The notes below the pieces were generated by a model. The model was not told where the DNA came from. It ran no database searches and saw only the letters and a program-made list of their open reading frames with translations. DNA of 64,000 nt from Phragmites australis (lineage: Eukaryota > Streptophyta > Magnoliopsida > Poales > Poaceae): NCBI RefSeq assembly GCF_958298935.1, contig NC_084942.1, forward strand, positions 18,049,501 to 18,113,500, read 5' to 3'. How positions within the stretch are numbered: position 1 is the first letter of the stretch; the number at the start of each line of letters is the position of its first letter. The translations under genes and the position numbers were made by a program. Shown one piece after another: positions 34,451 through 46,403 of the stretch.

Positions 34451-35036
34451 AAAAGATTGTACTGCATAACATAATGAATACGACAAGCATAGAGTAATGC
34501 AATGTAGACTATGCAAAATAAAAATTGAACTCGGGAGAAATAAAACACAAAGAATAATACATAAATGAAACACAATATTAGGAGAAACGTAGCAGGCGTA
34601 TCAAAGACATCATAGAGTACAACTCATCAACGAATTATGAGTACATTCAAAAGTTGAGAATATTACAACAGGGTCTAAATATTACACAAAATACAAAGGT
34701 TATCAGGTACTTTGAATAAAACATAATATAACATGATCCAAATATAACATCACATACTCAGGTTGTCCAGTAACTCCAAATAGTATATAATACAACATGC
34801 TCCAAATATTACAACACATACTCACATTATCTGAATATTACAAGGGTTCAACACATAGATAGATGAATATTACAAACATAGAGCGCCATCCAATTAGTAA
34901 TACAACATAGAAACAGTCACGCATTGCTTCAAATAATAGTCTCGTTTGAAGTATTTTTCTTCTTCTTTGGCTGGCGTACCGGGACACGCCTAACCTTCTC
35001 GCCTGATGCCAGAGTGTCCATTGGATACTGCTCGCA
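34451..35036. other. Spacer between PMD and transposase genes in the MULE
   Basis: AT-rich sequence with a repeated ACATAATA/CAAATATTACA-like phrase (34670-34840). No ORF with domain content is seen. Confidence 0.5.
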
Positions 35037-37650
35037 CTACCCCCTTGAATGAGGACCTCCGCATACCAGGCACTCCTTCCGGGCACGTGCTCCCTCAGCA
35101 TTGTCCATATCATTCCTGATACGCCGAGTCTTGCGTCGCCCCTTTGTGTCAACCTTGCTGTTTGGATTTGGAATCCAATACGAACCATTTTTAGGCGGCT
35201 TCGTGAAGTCCTTCACTGCCCACCACTCAAGCAACTTGCCGGACCAAGTCCTTTCTACTGCTTCCTTGCGGTGGAACGGTGACACGAAATACTCCGACTC
35301 TATGCTACCCTTTGCGCAACTAGCTTGTGCATGAGAGCAAGGTAAATACATCAGTGATGGCTTGCTACATGTGCACTCACACTTGTTGTCCGCTGGCCAT
35401 AACCTGCATTCCATTGTAATGTCCTGCCTTCCGATATCCAGTCCGCTCTTGTCACAAAACGTCACCTCGAAGACGTGTTGACGGTTACCAACATTATGAA
35501 CTCTGTGGGACTGACCCTTCCCGCTCTTCTCGTCCATGTAAGACATAATCTTCTCCGTGTACACCTTTTGTGGGTTGCCCATATGTAGCATGGCCTTACT
35601 GTAACGCTCTTGGAGATATTTCTTCGTTTCACGAGTGACTCCCTCCACAATTGCAAACCAATGGCAGTGACCTATTCCCATTCATTACCTAATTGTAAAC
35701 CTCAGCGAGGTTAGTTGTCATAATTCCAAAACATGAACCATCAGTATCCACAATGAGTGCCCATTTCTCTAGTGGTTCGTGTCTGATCCAGTCGGAGAAA
35801 CACTTAAACCTCCTTCCACCCTTCCTTCTCCTGGTCACACTCTGCAACTCATGTGGTAAAGGCTCTAGGCCCTCGGGCTCCTCCTCCCTTGGTACAATTG
35901 GCTTCTTCAATACTTCATCCATATGCTTACCAGTTAGTTTATCCAGCTCTTCTCACAGTGAATCAAACTTTCTCCTTTGGTTATGTTTGCACAACTTCTT
36001 AAAAAGACCCATCAACCTCTTGCTCCTGAATTGTTTGTAGAAGTTTGCTCCGAGAGGCCGCATGCACCAACGGCTATGCAAATTTTAGCCACAACAATAG
36101 CCCGCCCGCACCACTCTGCAATGTGTTGAAAGCATTCAACAAGCCTGCATGACGATTGTGGAGTACACACACGTTAGGCCTGTTACCAACAATACATCTC
36201 TTAACCCACTTCAAGAACAACAACCAACTATCCGTAGATTCGCGTTTGACGAATGCAAAGGCCAAAGGCACAACCTGGTTCTCACCATCTACGTTGATAG
36301 CTGTGAGTATTTGCCCCTGTATTTGCCTGTGAGGAATGTCCCATCCACACACATCACCGGCCGGCAATGTCGGAATGCCTCGATTATACAGCCAAACGAC
36401 CAGAACGCCCGCTGAAGGACTTAATCTCCATCCTGATTGACAAAATTATGAATATCAATACAGGTGCCCAGGTTCCTCCCCTGAATAACCTCTAGCAGGT
36501 AAGGTAAGTTGTGGTATGAGTCCTTATATGTGCCAAACCTCTTCTCTAACACCTTTTATTTCGCTCTCCATGCCATGTCATATGAAATCTCATACTCAAA
36601 TCTAGTGCTAATAGTATGCATAACTCCAAATGGAGACATACTAGCCTTCTTCACAATCTCTAGGTACATCACATTTGCAACATAATCAGCGCTCATATTC
36701 CTGTGTGCGTGCAGAGGTCGCTCAAGTTGCAAGTATGTGGCTCAACAATAAATGCTACCCATACTGTGTCACACCTTAGCAAGAATCCACAAACTCGCTA
36801 AGTGCAACCTTCAGCTAAACATTTGACATCATATGTCTAAGGATTAGATATTACCACCTTAAACTCCCTCTTCTCCGAGAAACATCATCTCTTCACTGCA
36901 TGCTGTAGATGGACCTTGTCATGAAACATTTGGCCTTTGGTCACCACAGAATCATACTCCCATGCTGATTTGTGTCCATCGTTCACCGTCAACTTCTCCA
37001 ATGCAAAATTTGTTCATTCTTCTGGAATTCCTGCACCAGAGTCCACAAATGTGCGGAACTCGTTGTTATCTACCTCCATCTAATCCACTAGTGCCTCGTC
37101 CCGCTCTCCCTGATCAACATGCATCGCGGTCCAATTTTCTTCCCCGTCGTTAAGTTCTTCTCTTGCAGTCTATATCTCAATCGGTGCACTAGTCTGCAGG
37201 GGTACCTCCGGAACCACACTCTTCTGTACCTCCTCAGGGATAATATTTTTCACCAACAGCTTCTACTGTGCTAGGTCCAGCTTGTGTTGATACAGCATCG
37301 CTTGCTTCTACAAGGATGCAGTGAGAAAACCCCCGTCACAACCCCAGTGACACAAATTGCTGCTATTGCTTCAAACATGTAACCTCCAAGAGCTCCCACT
37401 GCCAGCCGGTTCCTCGACGTCTAGGAAATAGAACCTTCACCGTCAATCGTTGATATATCGGACTAAGTTGCAACAGATTATACAGGCATCCTAACACTTG
37501 GGACCATCGAATCTCTCCCAGACTATGCAAATCTGTGTCCATATACTGGAAGTTACTCAGATCCACCCCACTGTCACAATACATGACATATCCAGGGTCG
37601 TAAAAAACCCTAAACCCCACTACGGTCGACATACCTGATTCAACAACCAT
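35037..37650 (-). pseudogene. MuDR-type MULE transposase, decayed
   Basis: Separate frames give, in N-to-C order: an N-terminal piece (37363-37650); the DDE core with LTAINVDGENQVVPLAFAFV and STDSWLLFLKWVKRC (36074-36367); GIMTTNLAEVYN (35689-35922); and a 214-residue C-terminal part (35037-35681) with ERYSKAMLHMGN and a SWIM zinc finger (CECTCSKPSLMYLPCSHAQ), ending in a Cys-rich knuckle (CLVCGGPHSRG). The order matches MURA-like transposases. Many stops and shifts lie in 36370-37360, and the usual Asp-containing block after the core is altered (CVLHNRHAG). The enzyme is not functional. Confidence 0.85.
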
Positions 37651-38730
37651 ACTATACTAAGTCAGGTTAAATAATTGTAACCAATATACAACATCTACGA
37701 CTACACAATCTATTCAACCTTATCACTTGTATTCTACATAACCATCAAATATCACCACTAATTTACTCTTTCTGTTCGCATTGTACCATTATAAATGTAT
37801 TGCTGTCAAAAACAATTACTGCATTTCTATTCTAAATATCCTATAGCTATTAAATATTTGTACTATATATTCATAATAATTCAACTTCAAACTAGCCTAT
37901 ATTGTCTAACTATTGAAAATCCACAATAATTCAAATGTACAATTCCTTCATCGACAAAAATTATATACATCTAATAATATCCAATTTTCATAATGCTATT
38001 AAATAACCTGTTTTAATTCTACATTACCGAAATTTTAAATTTTTTTCAACTATTCAACATTGCTAACTAACTATACTATATTTTCTAGCTATAGTTAATT
38101 CCAAACCATATCTACTCTACTCTACTCTAAATTTTATATCCTTATTTTTTCTAAATTATGTACTATACTGAACAATTCTCTAATAGTCTCTAACTATTTT
38201 CCCACTGTTTTCATAAGTATTCCTAATTTCAAACTATTTTTCTACTATTTTTCTTACATCACCTACGATTTTTTGAACTACTACTTATTGTTTCTAATTT
38301 TCTAAGTACTTCTAATTCTTCTAACTACGACTACTTCCTAACTACTCTAAATTTGTAACTAGTTCTAACTAATTAAAAAAAAACACTTACCGGCACCACT
38401 GCACGCCGGCCGAAGCCACCCGCACGCTCGCTGCCGCCGCTCTCGCCAGACGCCACCACCCGTCGTCCGCCGTACACAGTCGCCCACCGCGTCCCGCCGC
38501 CCACTCTCTACGTACGGTCGCGCGTGGGAGAGAAATCGGCAACCGTGGAATATATGAAGGCATGTCGGTATTCAGAATGCTGACAGTCGTGCCGACAGGC
38601 TATGAGGAGTCGTATGTCGGTATTCTGAATGCCAATATACCGTTACCCTGCATGAACTGCCTATATGGCACCACCCTTTAGGTGGGCCCACAACCTGTCG
38701 GCTTTCAGAATGCCGATAGGCCCCAGGCCC
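37651..38730. other. MULE right subterminal region
   Basis: Very AT-rich DNA to about 38385, then a GC-rich patch (38390-38530) and repeated GTCGGTATTC(A/T)GAATGC motifs (38570-38720) that mirror motifs near the left end. It likely contains the promoter of the transposase gene on the minus strand. No host gene is seen. Confidence 0.45.
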
Positions 38731-39639
38731 ACTGCCACATAGACTATCGGCATACGGACTCTTGTTGATATTCCGTGTACCAACATGTATCTTTTCTTGC
38801 ATTTTTTTAATTTGGTTATTATTTTTTTAATTTTCTAATAAAATAATATTATTAAAAAATTTAATTCCTACACCTTTTCCCGTGCTAGATACAGATTGCT
38901 TCCTTCGCAACGTGCTTCTTGCTATTCAGTCACATTGGCGATTATTTCACATTCAGGTTAAGAAAGGCTCTCGACAGTTTCGATGCTGTATGTCTATGAC
39001 ATCCTCAAAACCTTTTTTTTTACATCGTCAAAACTTGGGACGCAAAAGCTCGGTGATTATTTACACTAGTACACTTGTAATTAATAATTTTACGATGAAA
39101 ACATACATATAAAATCAGAAACATTACAATAAAATCAAAATTTATTATAAAATAATTAACTGAATAAAGCATATGCATAATAACACCATGCATAATTGCA
39201 ATTTGACCACGCATACTTAGATAAAACAAAATAACTAACTTTAATTTTTCTGAACTATCTATATTCTGATATACACAAGATATTATCGTACTACTTTAGG
39301 GATGTTGTCTTCAGATTTGTTCTGGTTATACTTTAGAATATCTACCAAAAAAACATTTTTCTCAATTTGTAGCCATCCTACATATGCATTATACGTTAGT
39401 ATCAAAAATAATAATTGTATACGCTTTTGGCTCATGTGTTAATTATATATCACTGTGCGACGGAGAAAATTTACTCTACAAATTATTGGTTATAGTGGTC
39501 TTCCATTCCACGCGCATAAATCGGATAACGAAGTAATGCAGTAGGATGAATTGACATAACTGAAGTATACTTCATCATGAAATTGGCTGGCTTACACATG
39601 GCAAATAATCTGAAGTACATCAGCATGCCAACACTCTTA

Positions 39640-39913
39640 GAGCCTGTTTGGTTAAGCTGCGGCTTTTAGTTGAAAATTTACTTTTCTGTGTTTTGTCTTC
39701 TAATTATTTGCTTTTTACTATTAGTTTTTGCTACAAATTTTTAACTTCTTAACATATCAAATGTCAGAAAAACTCCTCTCAACCAGCTTCTCAGTTTTTA
39801 TTTTATTTTCTTGAAAACCAACTTTTCAAAAACCAATTCAATAGCTAGGTTATTTGGTTCGGCTTTTAGCTTCCGAGAAACAAAAATCAGAATAAATCGA
39901 ACCAAACACAGCC
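39640..39913. mobile_element. Tourist-like MITE (PIF/Harbinger type), TTA target-site duplication
   Basis: The left end is GAGCCTGTTTGGTT and the right end, on the minus strand, GGCTGTGTTTGGTT. TTA flanks both sides (39637-39639 and 39914-39916). The interior has inverted GCTTTTAG segments, and the 274-bp size and lack of coding fit a Tourist MITE. Its ends differ from the 13004-18404 Harbinger element, so that element is not its direct source. Confidence 0.8.
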
Positions 39914-41430
39914 TTATCACGTTCACAACTTTTTTTGTGTCACTGCAACAACATCGTCTTTCGCTGCAAAGTTCAAACCATGGCATCCGTAGTGCGGCTG
40001 CGACGGATAAGTGGTTTTGTAAAACTGCATGATTGTTGACAGGAGGCAGGCAAAGTTAAGCATATCCTTTTTTTTGGGCTATATAGTTTCTTTTCATTCT
40101 TGCAGATATCTTGAGATCAAATTCTTATCACTAGATTAACTTTTGCTTAGTTAATACATAAATCTTGTAAATCATTTCAGAATTCAAAAAGATCCATCTT
40201 GAATAAAAAATGATAAGTCAGTACACGGCAAAAATAAATGATAATAAGGCAACGATTTTTGGCAAGGTACATTTGCAATGGCCTTCTAGTTATATAATGG
40301 TTTTCTTTCTTTCTTCTCATTCTCGATATACAAGCCTACTACTAAATGATGATTAATCATTATTCTTGGTAAATAAAATTAGTAGGAATATCAAAGTATT
40401 TGAGTAGACGATGGACACCTAGCTGTCATTGTTTGAGTACCAAACATGGAGTGTTAAATCGGCATGCTATTACACAGATATAACATTAATTGTAAAAAGA
40501 ACATGTCATCGTTTACAAAGATGTAACAGTTTGTATAAAAATAACCAATTTGAAGACTAAATATGGAAAGAGCTAAATTTAAGAGGAGGCCATTTGCATT
40601 GATCAAGCCATAGACCTTGCCAAATCCTTCTTGTGATATGATATTTGAGTCCCTCACAATGTGAGGGAACACAATATCTTGTGAATTACTCTAATCAATG
40701 TCTTTCTGTTAAGGTTGTTATCATCTGAATAAGGCTGAAAGTGATACTAATGTAATAAGCCTTCGAAATAATAAATTATTGATTGGTCAAATGAAAAGCA
40801 GGGGCATCAGCCCCCGTTACTCAGCTTATCTTGTTGACAACGTCTATATCAGTATTTTTTTTTTCTAAAGTTGTACATAGATAGTATGAAATAGTAAATA
40901 ATTGGAGGTTGGAGCAATTAGAAATGTCACACCACATATAAACTTTAGATTTTTTTTTCATATAGTGTTATGTCTCTTTCATACTTTTGAACCTGGAACC
41001 CACAACTGATAGAAATTACTTGATCTCCCCCCTTCTCGTCCCTTCTCACTTGTCCCTTTTATTTCAACACATATTATCCTTTATAAATGCTCTTTAATCT
41101 ACATTCAACTATATAGACTTCCCTTGTACTTGCCGGTTGACTCTGTGTCTCCTGGACGAGCGAAAAAAGGAGAGGGAGGAGGAAGAAGAAGTTGAATCCC
41201 TTCTAGAATTTGTCTCTGGATTCATCACTGTATCTTAGATGTCTATTTTTTTGCTGCCTTGCTGGTCACCACTTCGGAATAGAAATTCTTACCTTACTTA
41301 ATCATCCAGTCTCTAGGCATGTCTCACTACGTCAATCAGATCATGAGAGGCAATTACGGTTTCAATTTCTTCCCTGCATGTAGATTCTTCTTCAGAACTC
41401 CACGTGCTTGATGGTGACCTCCTCGCCGGT

Positions 41431-41560
41431 GCGGGGTGCGCCGTGGCAGCAGGGGCGTTGACCTCTCGGCTGTGGATGTCTCATTGCTCGTCCCGGCGGG
41501 GTGCGCCGTGGCAGCAGGGGCGTTGACCTCTCGGCTGTGGATGTCTCGTTGCTCGTCGAT
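41431..41560. repeat. Tandem duplication, 65-bp period
   Basis: Two almost identical copies start with GCGGGGTGCGCCGTGG at 41431 and 41496 and run through GTTGACCTCTCGGC and GGATGTCTC. One A/G difference (TCATTGCTCG versus TCGTTGCTCG) is visible, so the duplication is recent. Confidence 0.9.
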
Positions 41561-42222
41561 GCAGCTGTTTAAATCCTTTATCGCAAGATAACTATGTGCG
41601 GATTGACTCGTGGAAGAAGATGAATTATCATATGAAAGAATCGTCTAATATAGAAGACAAATAATAGATGATTGATGGTATTTTTGAAAAGAAAACGGGA
41701 TCTAACTTTGTACGGTGACTATTTAATTAATTCGAATAAATAGTAGAGATTATTCAGATCAGCTATAATTGGTGAATTATATAGGAGTATAGATATTTCT
41801 ATTTCTTTCTCAATTCTTCTCTCACATAAATGTCTATAGTAGAATGCAATTAATCGTAATTACGGTGACATAAAAGCCCATACGTACAGCAACCCTGGTG
41901 AATTATATAGGTCCCATAAGTATATCTTCTCTGTCCTATCTCAGAATTAGGCAGATGATAAATCTGCTTAGATGCTCGACGAGGCCTTCGTCATGATAGT
42001 CTCTAACTTAGCATCTGAAATTGCCTGATGTGCTGCATTTTCCATATATTTTCTGCCTGTAGCAGAGAGCACCGTGCCGCGCGTGCTCGTCGCGAGCGCC
42101 GACGCCGGCGTCAGCAAGCAAGACGGTGGGGGTCCGCCGCCTCCCTCAGCACGGAGCCCATCGTCGACGTCGAGGGCGTCACGTCTCCCTCCCCAAGGAC
42201 ACACTCGAGTCGCTCTGAAAAA

Positions 42223-42226
<4 letters not shown>

Positions 42227-42263
<37 letters not shown>
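42227..42263. repeat. (CA)n microsatellite
   Basis: About 18 uninterrupted CA units after a short A run. ORFs that read Thr-His repeats through it are artefacts. It could be length-polymorphic. Confidence 0.95.
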
Positions 42264-42265
<2 letters not shown>

Positions 42266-42534
42266 GAGTCCACTACGCAGCAGGTCCATTCGACATGTTC
42301 CTCTGCGTTGGAATAATTGATGCCTTTTCCCAGAATCTTTCTTCTTTTCCAAGATTTTCAAAGGACGTGATTCGAGTGGTAGGGAGGAAGAAAAAGACCG
42401 GGACTTTGAACCAAGGAAGAGACAACTTTTGTAAGAATACGATTTGAACAAAAAAAAATTCTGAAAATTATGTTATAGTCTAGTGCCCAGCAAGAACTAT
42501 AGTTACATTGTACATTTTAAAATATGGCAACCAA

Positions 42535-42606
42535 GGGCATTTGGTCTAGTGGTATGATTCTCGCTTAGGGTGCGAGAGGTCCCGAGTTCAATTCTCGGAA
42601 TGCCCC
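42535..42606 (+). tRNA. tRNA-Pro (anticodon AGG)
   Basis: A 72-nt cloverleaf is visible: acceptor stem GGGCATT (42535-42541) pairs with AATGCCC (42599-42605), with discriminator C at 42606. The anticodon stem CTCGC/GCGAG frames the loop TTAGGGT with AGG at 42567-42569. The T arm is CCGAG-TTCAATT-CTCGG. There is no intron and no encoded CCA. A T run follows at once (42607 on), the usual RNA polymerase III terminator, and a CAA motif lies just upstream (42532-42534). It decodes CCU and, with A34 modification to inosine, CCC and CCA. Confidence 0.97.
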
Positions 42607-43721
42607 TTTTTTTCCATGCTCTTTTTTTTTCTCACAGAAAGTTCTACACTTGGCTCCTCAGCATCAGTTAATGCTTAATTGTCATCTCGGTTTCCATTTT
42701 TTCCCAGAGAAAGAGAGGATCCAATTTGACCATCGCTGCAAAGTGTATGTAAACTGATACCTGCATTACAAATTCCTATGATAAATTCTTGAACTGTTCC
42801 AAATTGTACAACGTTACAACTGTTCCAATTGCAATTCTTGTGGAAAAAAAGTTGTTCTATCTGAAGAAAACTACAAATTTCATTGAACTGATGCTGAGGT
42901 TCCTGCATTTACTTCTGGCGCCACAACATTTCACTCGGATAAATGAGAATAGAACATCTCGTCTGAGATTCTGATGGGACAGTGGAGCATACCACGCTTG
43001 ATTCCCAGAAACTGGATATTTTCTACTACAAAATCCCATGCAACCTTTCCTTACTGTTCTTTGATGTACACATTTGGGAGAAGAAAATTTTGGGCTGATA
43101 CAATTAACACACTAAAATGTTTCAGTCAACACCATCTCATTTATAACAGCTGAATGGCAAACTGACCGCTGAATCCAAATCTGAACCAGAAAAAAGGGAA
43201 AGCCGCAGGCCTGGATGAATCGCTCACAGACGAGGTTTCATGCTGTCAGGGTTGTCCAACGAATTTGCGATTCCTCGGAATTTGTCATCATCCACTGAAA
43301 ATAAGGAAACTTGTTCAATTGCTGCCAATGGGGATCAGTATGTACATATTATGACCAAACGAATTTCATATAAACCTATATGGAGTTCAAACTCTAAAAG
43401 TAACATCTCTCGCACCCATCCAAAGATTAAACGGGTTCTTCAACCTTGATGACAGGGAAAAAACTCATTGCAATATTGAGCCATAACGGATTCTAAAATT
43501 CGTTACTGAACAATAGGCAAATCGGAAATCTAGGAAAAATGCAACTACAGTGAATCTTGGCAAACAATAGAAGAAAAGTAATGAGATGAACCTATATTTG
43601 CACCCATGTTCAAGAGAGCGGTTTCTAAAAGTTGAGGAAGAAGCTGGAAGGAGGACATACAACTGGAATCAATTTTGCAGAAATTATGATGGAAGCGAAG
43701 GTTGTCTTTGGACGAACCTTA
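42607..43721. other. Intergenic region between tRNA and the shikimate-pathway gene
   Basis: The right part should contain the 3' untranslated region of the minus-strand gene that ends at 43722. No other gene, terminal repeat or RNA signature is seen. Confidence 0.5.
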
Positions 43722-45892
43722 CTACGTCCTTGTAAGAACAATATCACGCATCAACCTATCTGGAGCTGTACGGCGAGTCATTGAAGAAATGATGTAATGA
43801 GTGCTAATGACTATTGCTTTAGTAACGGAATAAGAAAATGACAATCAAAGTACTACCTGGCATGCCCGTGAAATGCTCAAATTGACCCATTGCTTGTCTT
43901 ATAAACATCTCCAGACCACTAACAACTGTAGCTCCACATTCTGCAGCTTCTCGGAGAAGTCTAGTCTCTTTTGGTGTGTAGACCGCATCAAAGACAACAG
44001 CATAGGATTTAAGTGCTTGCTGCAAGATTATATCTGTCATTAGACAAAACTGCGAAGGAAGAGTAGATTGATTATAATTGGCAGTAAACCAGACAAGCAA
44101 GTTTAAGACCTTAGATAAAGGAGTTTCATTAACATTTGGATGCATTCCAATGGCTGTTGTATTTGCAAGAATCATCCCTTCCTCCGGATGGTAGTTTTCC
44201 AACTCCGCCAGAGTCAAAGCAGGCCCCGCAATTAAGTTGGCAAGTTCTTGGGCACGTGCTGGAAAATTGAAGAAACTTTTACTTCTAAACTTCTCCAACA
44301 AGTCTTTTTTTATCATAACAGCACAATCAGTAGCCAAAAAAGTTTCTGAACAAAGACATTCTATTACAAGAAGTCTAGAACCCGATTCAAAATTTCGAAA
44401 CCCAATGAGTGACATGTTAAATAAGCATGTAGTAGTCGATAAGCTGGGAGAGATTGCTAAGTTTGGAACCAGAAAGGTTAAAGGCTGAGAGGTTTGACCT
44501 ACAAGACATAACTCCTCTATTTATTTGTTAAAAAAATGCTGTCATGAAGGAGCTCCAAAAGTGAATGCTGATTTTTGGCATACAAGACAACATACTTTAA
44601 ATGATTCCAATGCAACAGCACACTGTATATTTTCTTAAAAGGATAAAAAAATGTAAATATTCACAGTGATAACTTAATCGTTTTCTAGCATGTGTAGCAT
44701 GTAATCTGTGCATGTTAATGGTAAAATCTGTGGAGCAGAAGGGTCCAGAAGAAGTGCATACCAAAAGTACGGTTTGCAATTACAACTCTTGCTCCCTTCT
44801 CTTTTGCACCATATGCTAGTGCTTTCCCTGCACCACCAGCCCCAATAACAACGAAAAGCCTTCCAGCCAGTGGGGATGTGGTTGGATCTGTTGGTTGTGA
44901 TGCTGCAAATTGTTAAAACAGGCAATTAGATTTTAATATTGATCAGCAATAATATATTATAAAGTAGTGGGATGTAGAAACCTCTTATTCCATCCTCAAT
45001 AGCAGAAATAGCACCAACATAGTCAGTATTGTAGCCTACAAGTTTTCCATCAGGTCTTCTAACGATTGTATTAACAGCTCCAATGTCCTGAAGAAAACAT
45101 CGTGATTCCAAATGTTACTCTGGGTGCGCTAAAGGGTTCAGCAATCTAATAAATGACAGGCAAAAGAAATGGGAATTAAATTACCCTGGCAATAGGATCG
45201 ACTTCATCACAGCACCTAACTGCTGCTTCCTTATGGGGAATTGTGCAACTGCAGTCCAATTAATTGGATGGAAAGAATAAAAGTCCGGTCAGATATGGAG
45301 GAATAGACAATATAACTGAATAACATCATTGCAACAGATTATTTGGCTCACTACACTAAGATTAACTACCTGAAGCCAGCAAAGTCTAGTGAAGAGTAGG
45401 TACTAAGAAATTGAACCAAGTCATCCACCAAAAACGGCACATACACAGCGTTGAAACCCACTGATCTGAAAGCTTCATTATGCAAAATTGGGCTTTTACT
45501 GTGTCCAACTGGCTTTCCAATAATACCGAAGACCTTAGTATCTGGGCCTATCTGCCTAATATTGTACAGATTTATTAAGTCTGCAGCTGTTGGCTGTGCA
45601 GGAGCAGATTTTTTTCCTTTCTCCAGAGACCCAAAAGTAAGGTATCCACCATATTTTGGGCAAAGAATCCGAGAAATAAAACCTCTGTCATTCATCACCA
45701 GCCCAATGATTGGCACCTGCTTTTCCTAATTCATTATTCAAAAACATTACAATGTGATCTAGGAATCATATTAAAGCAACTGAGAATGAAGCATGGACAT
45801 CAACACATAGCCCTAAATCCTAACAAAGAAATTTTGGATCAACTTGTGTGGTTGTGTTACAGGTTACAAAATCACAGATAATATTACTTATA

Positions 45893-45937
<45 letters not shown>

Positions 45938-46325
45938 GATCCATTTACACCAGAAAGAAAGGACCACACAAACAATCTTGAATTTTAGGTACAATAAATC
46001 AGAGCTTTCATACTACAGTGTGGATACTTAACAATTGACCAGAGCAAATCTAAAGCGTGTAATGAAAATCAAGCTATCCAACTATAAATTCCATGTTTAG
46101 TCACCAGCAGTACAGTAGTTCTATCCTAGTACAACTTACTTGCCACAGATTGGGAACTTACCCACTTGTTTTCTGATTAGCAAAGTACTAAGAGGGCCAT
46201 GAATCTTTTGAAAACCAACATTAGAATATGAAGAAAAGGTAACGTCAGCTGCGGATTGCACGCTACGACACAATAAACAACAGTGAGATGAACAAAACTC
46301 TTGTGCAGAATTATTTTTTGCGAAT

Positions 46326-46403
<78 letters not shown>

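Larger units (their letters stand above)
27314..38868. mobile_element. Large Mutator-like element (MULE) with ~140-bp terminal inverted repeats
   Basis: The left end (27314-27460) and the reverse complement of the right end (38731-38868) align over about 140 bp: GAATT-start, TTTAATAATATT, an A/T-rich stretch, a TGTCGGCAC/TGTTGGTAC block and CTATGTGG. GTCGG(T/C)ATTC-type motifs continue inside both ends. The interior encodes a MuDR-type transposase, a plant-mobile-domain protein and two zinc-finger-like ORFs. A Gypsy solo LTR (30757-32235) is nested in it. No 8-10-bp target-site duplication could be matched, so exact ends are uncertain. All ORFs carry stops or frameshifts; this copy is probably dead but may still be mobilised in trans. 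Confidence 0.75.
38869..42534. other. Intergenic region without confident gene
   Basis: Mostly AT-rich. It contains a MITE (39640-39913), a 65-bp tandem duplication (41431-41560) and a GC-rich patch followed by a CA microsatellite (42062-42263). The GC-rich patch is open on both strands with no recognised domain; a first-exon relic is possible but unsupported. Confidence 0.5.

Noticed and set aside
27300..38885. 9-bp target-site duplication for the MULE
   Set aside because: Flanks (AATAATTCATA left, CTACACCTTTTC right) show no matching direct repeat under any nearby choice of ends.
42028..42451. ORFs with Thr-His or Val-Cys repeats
   Set aside because: They come from the (CA)n microsatellite.
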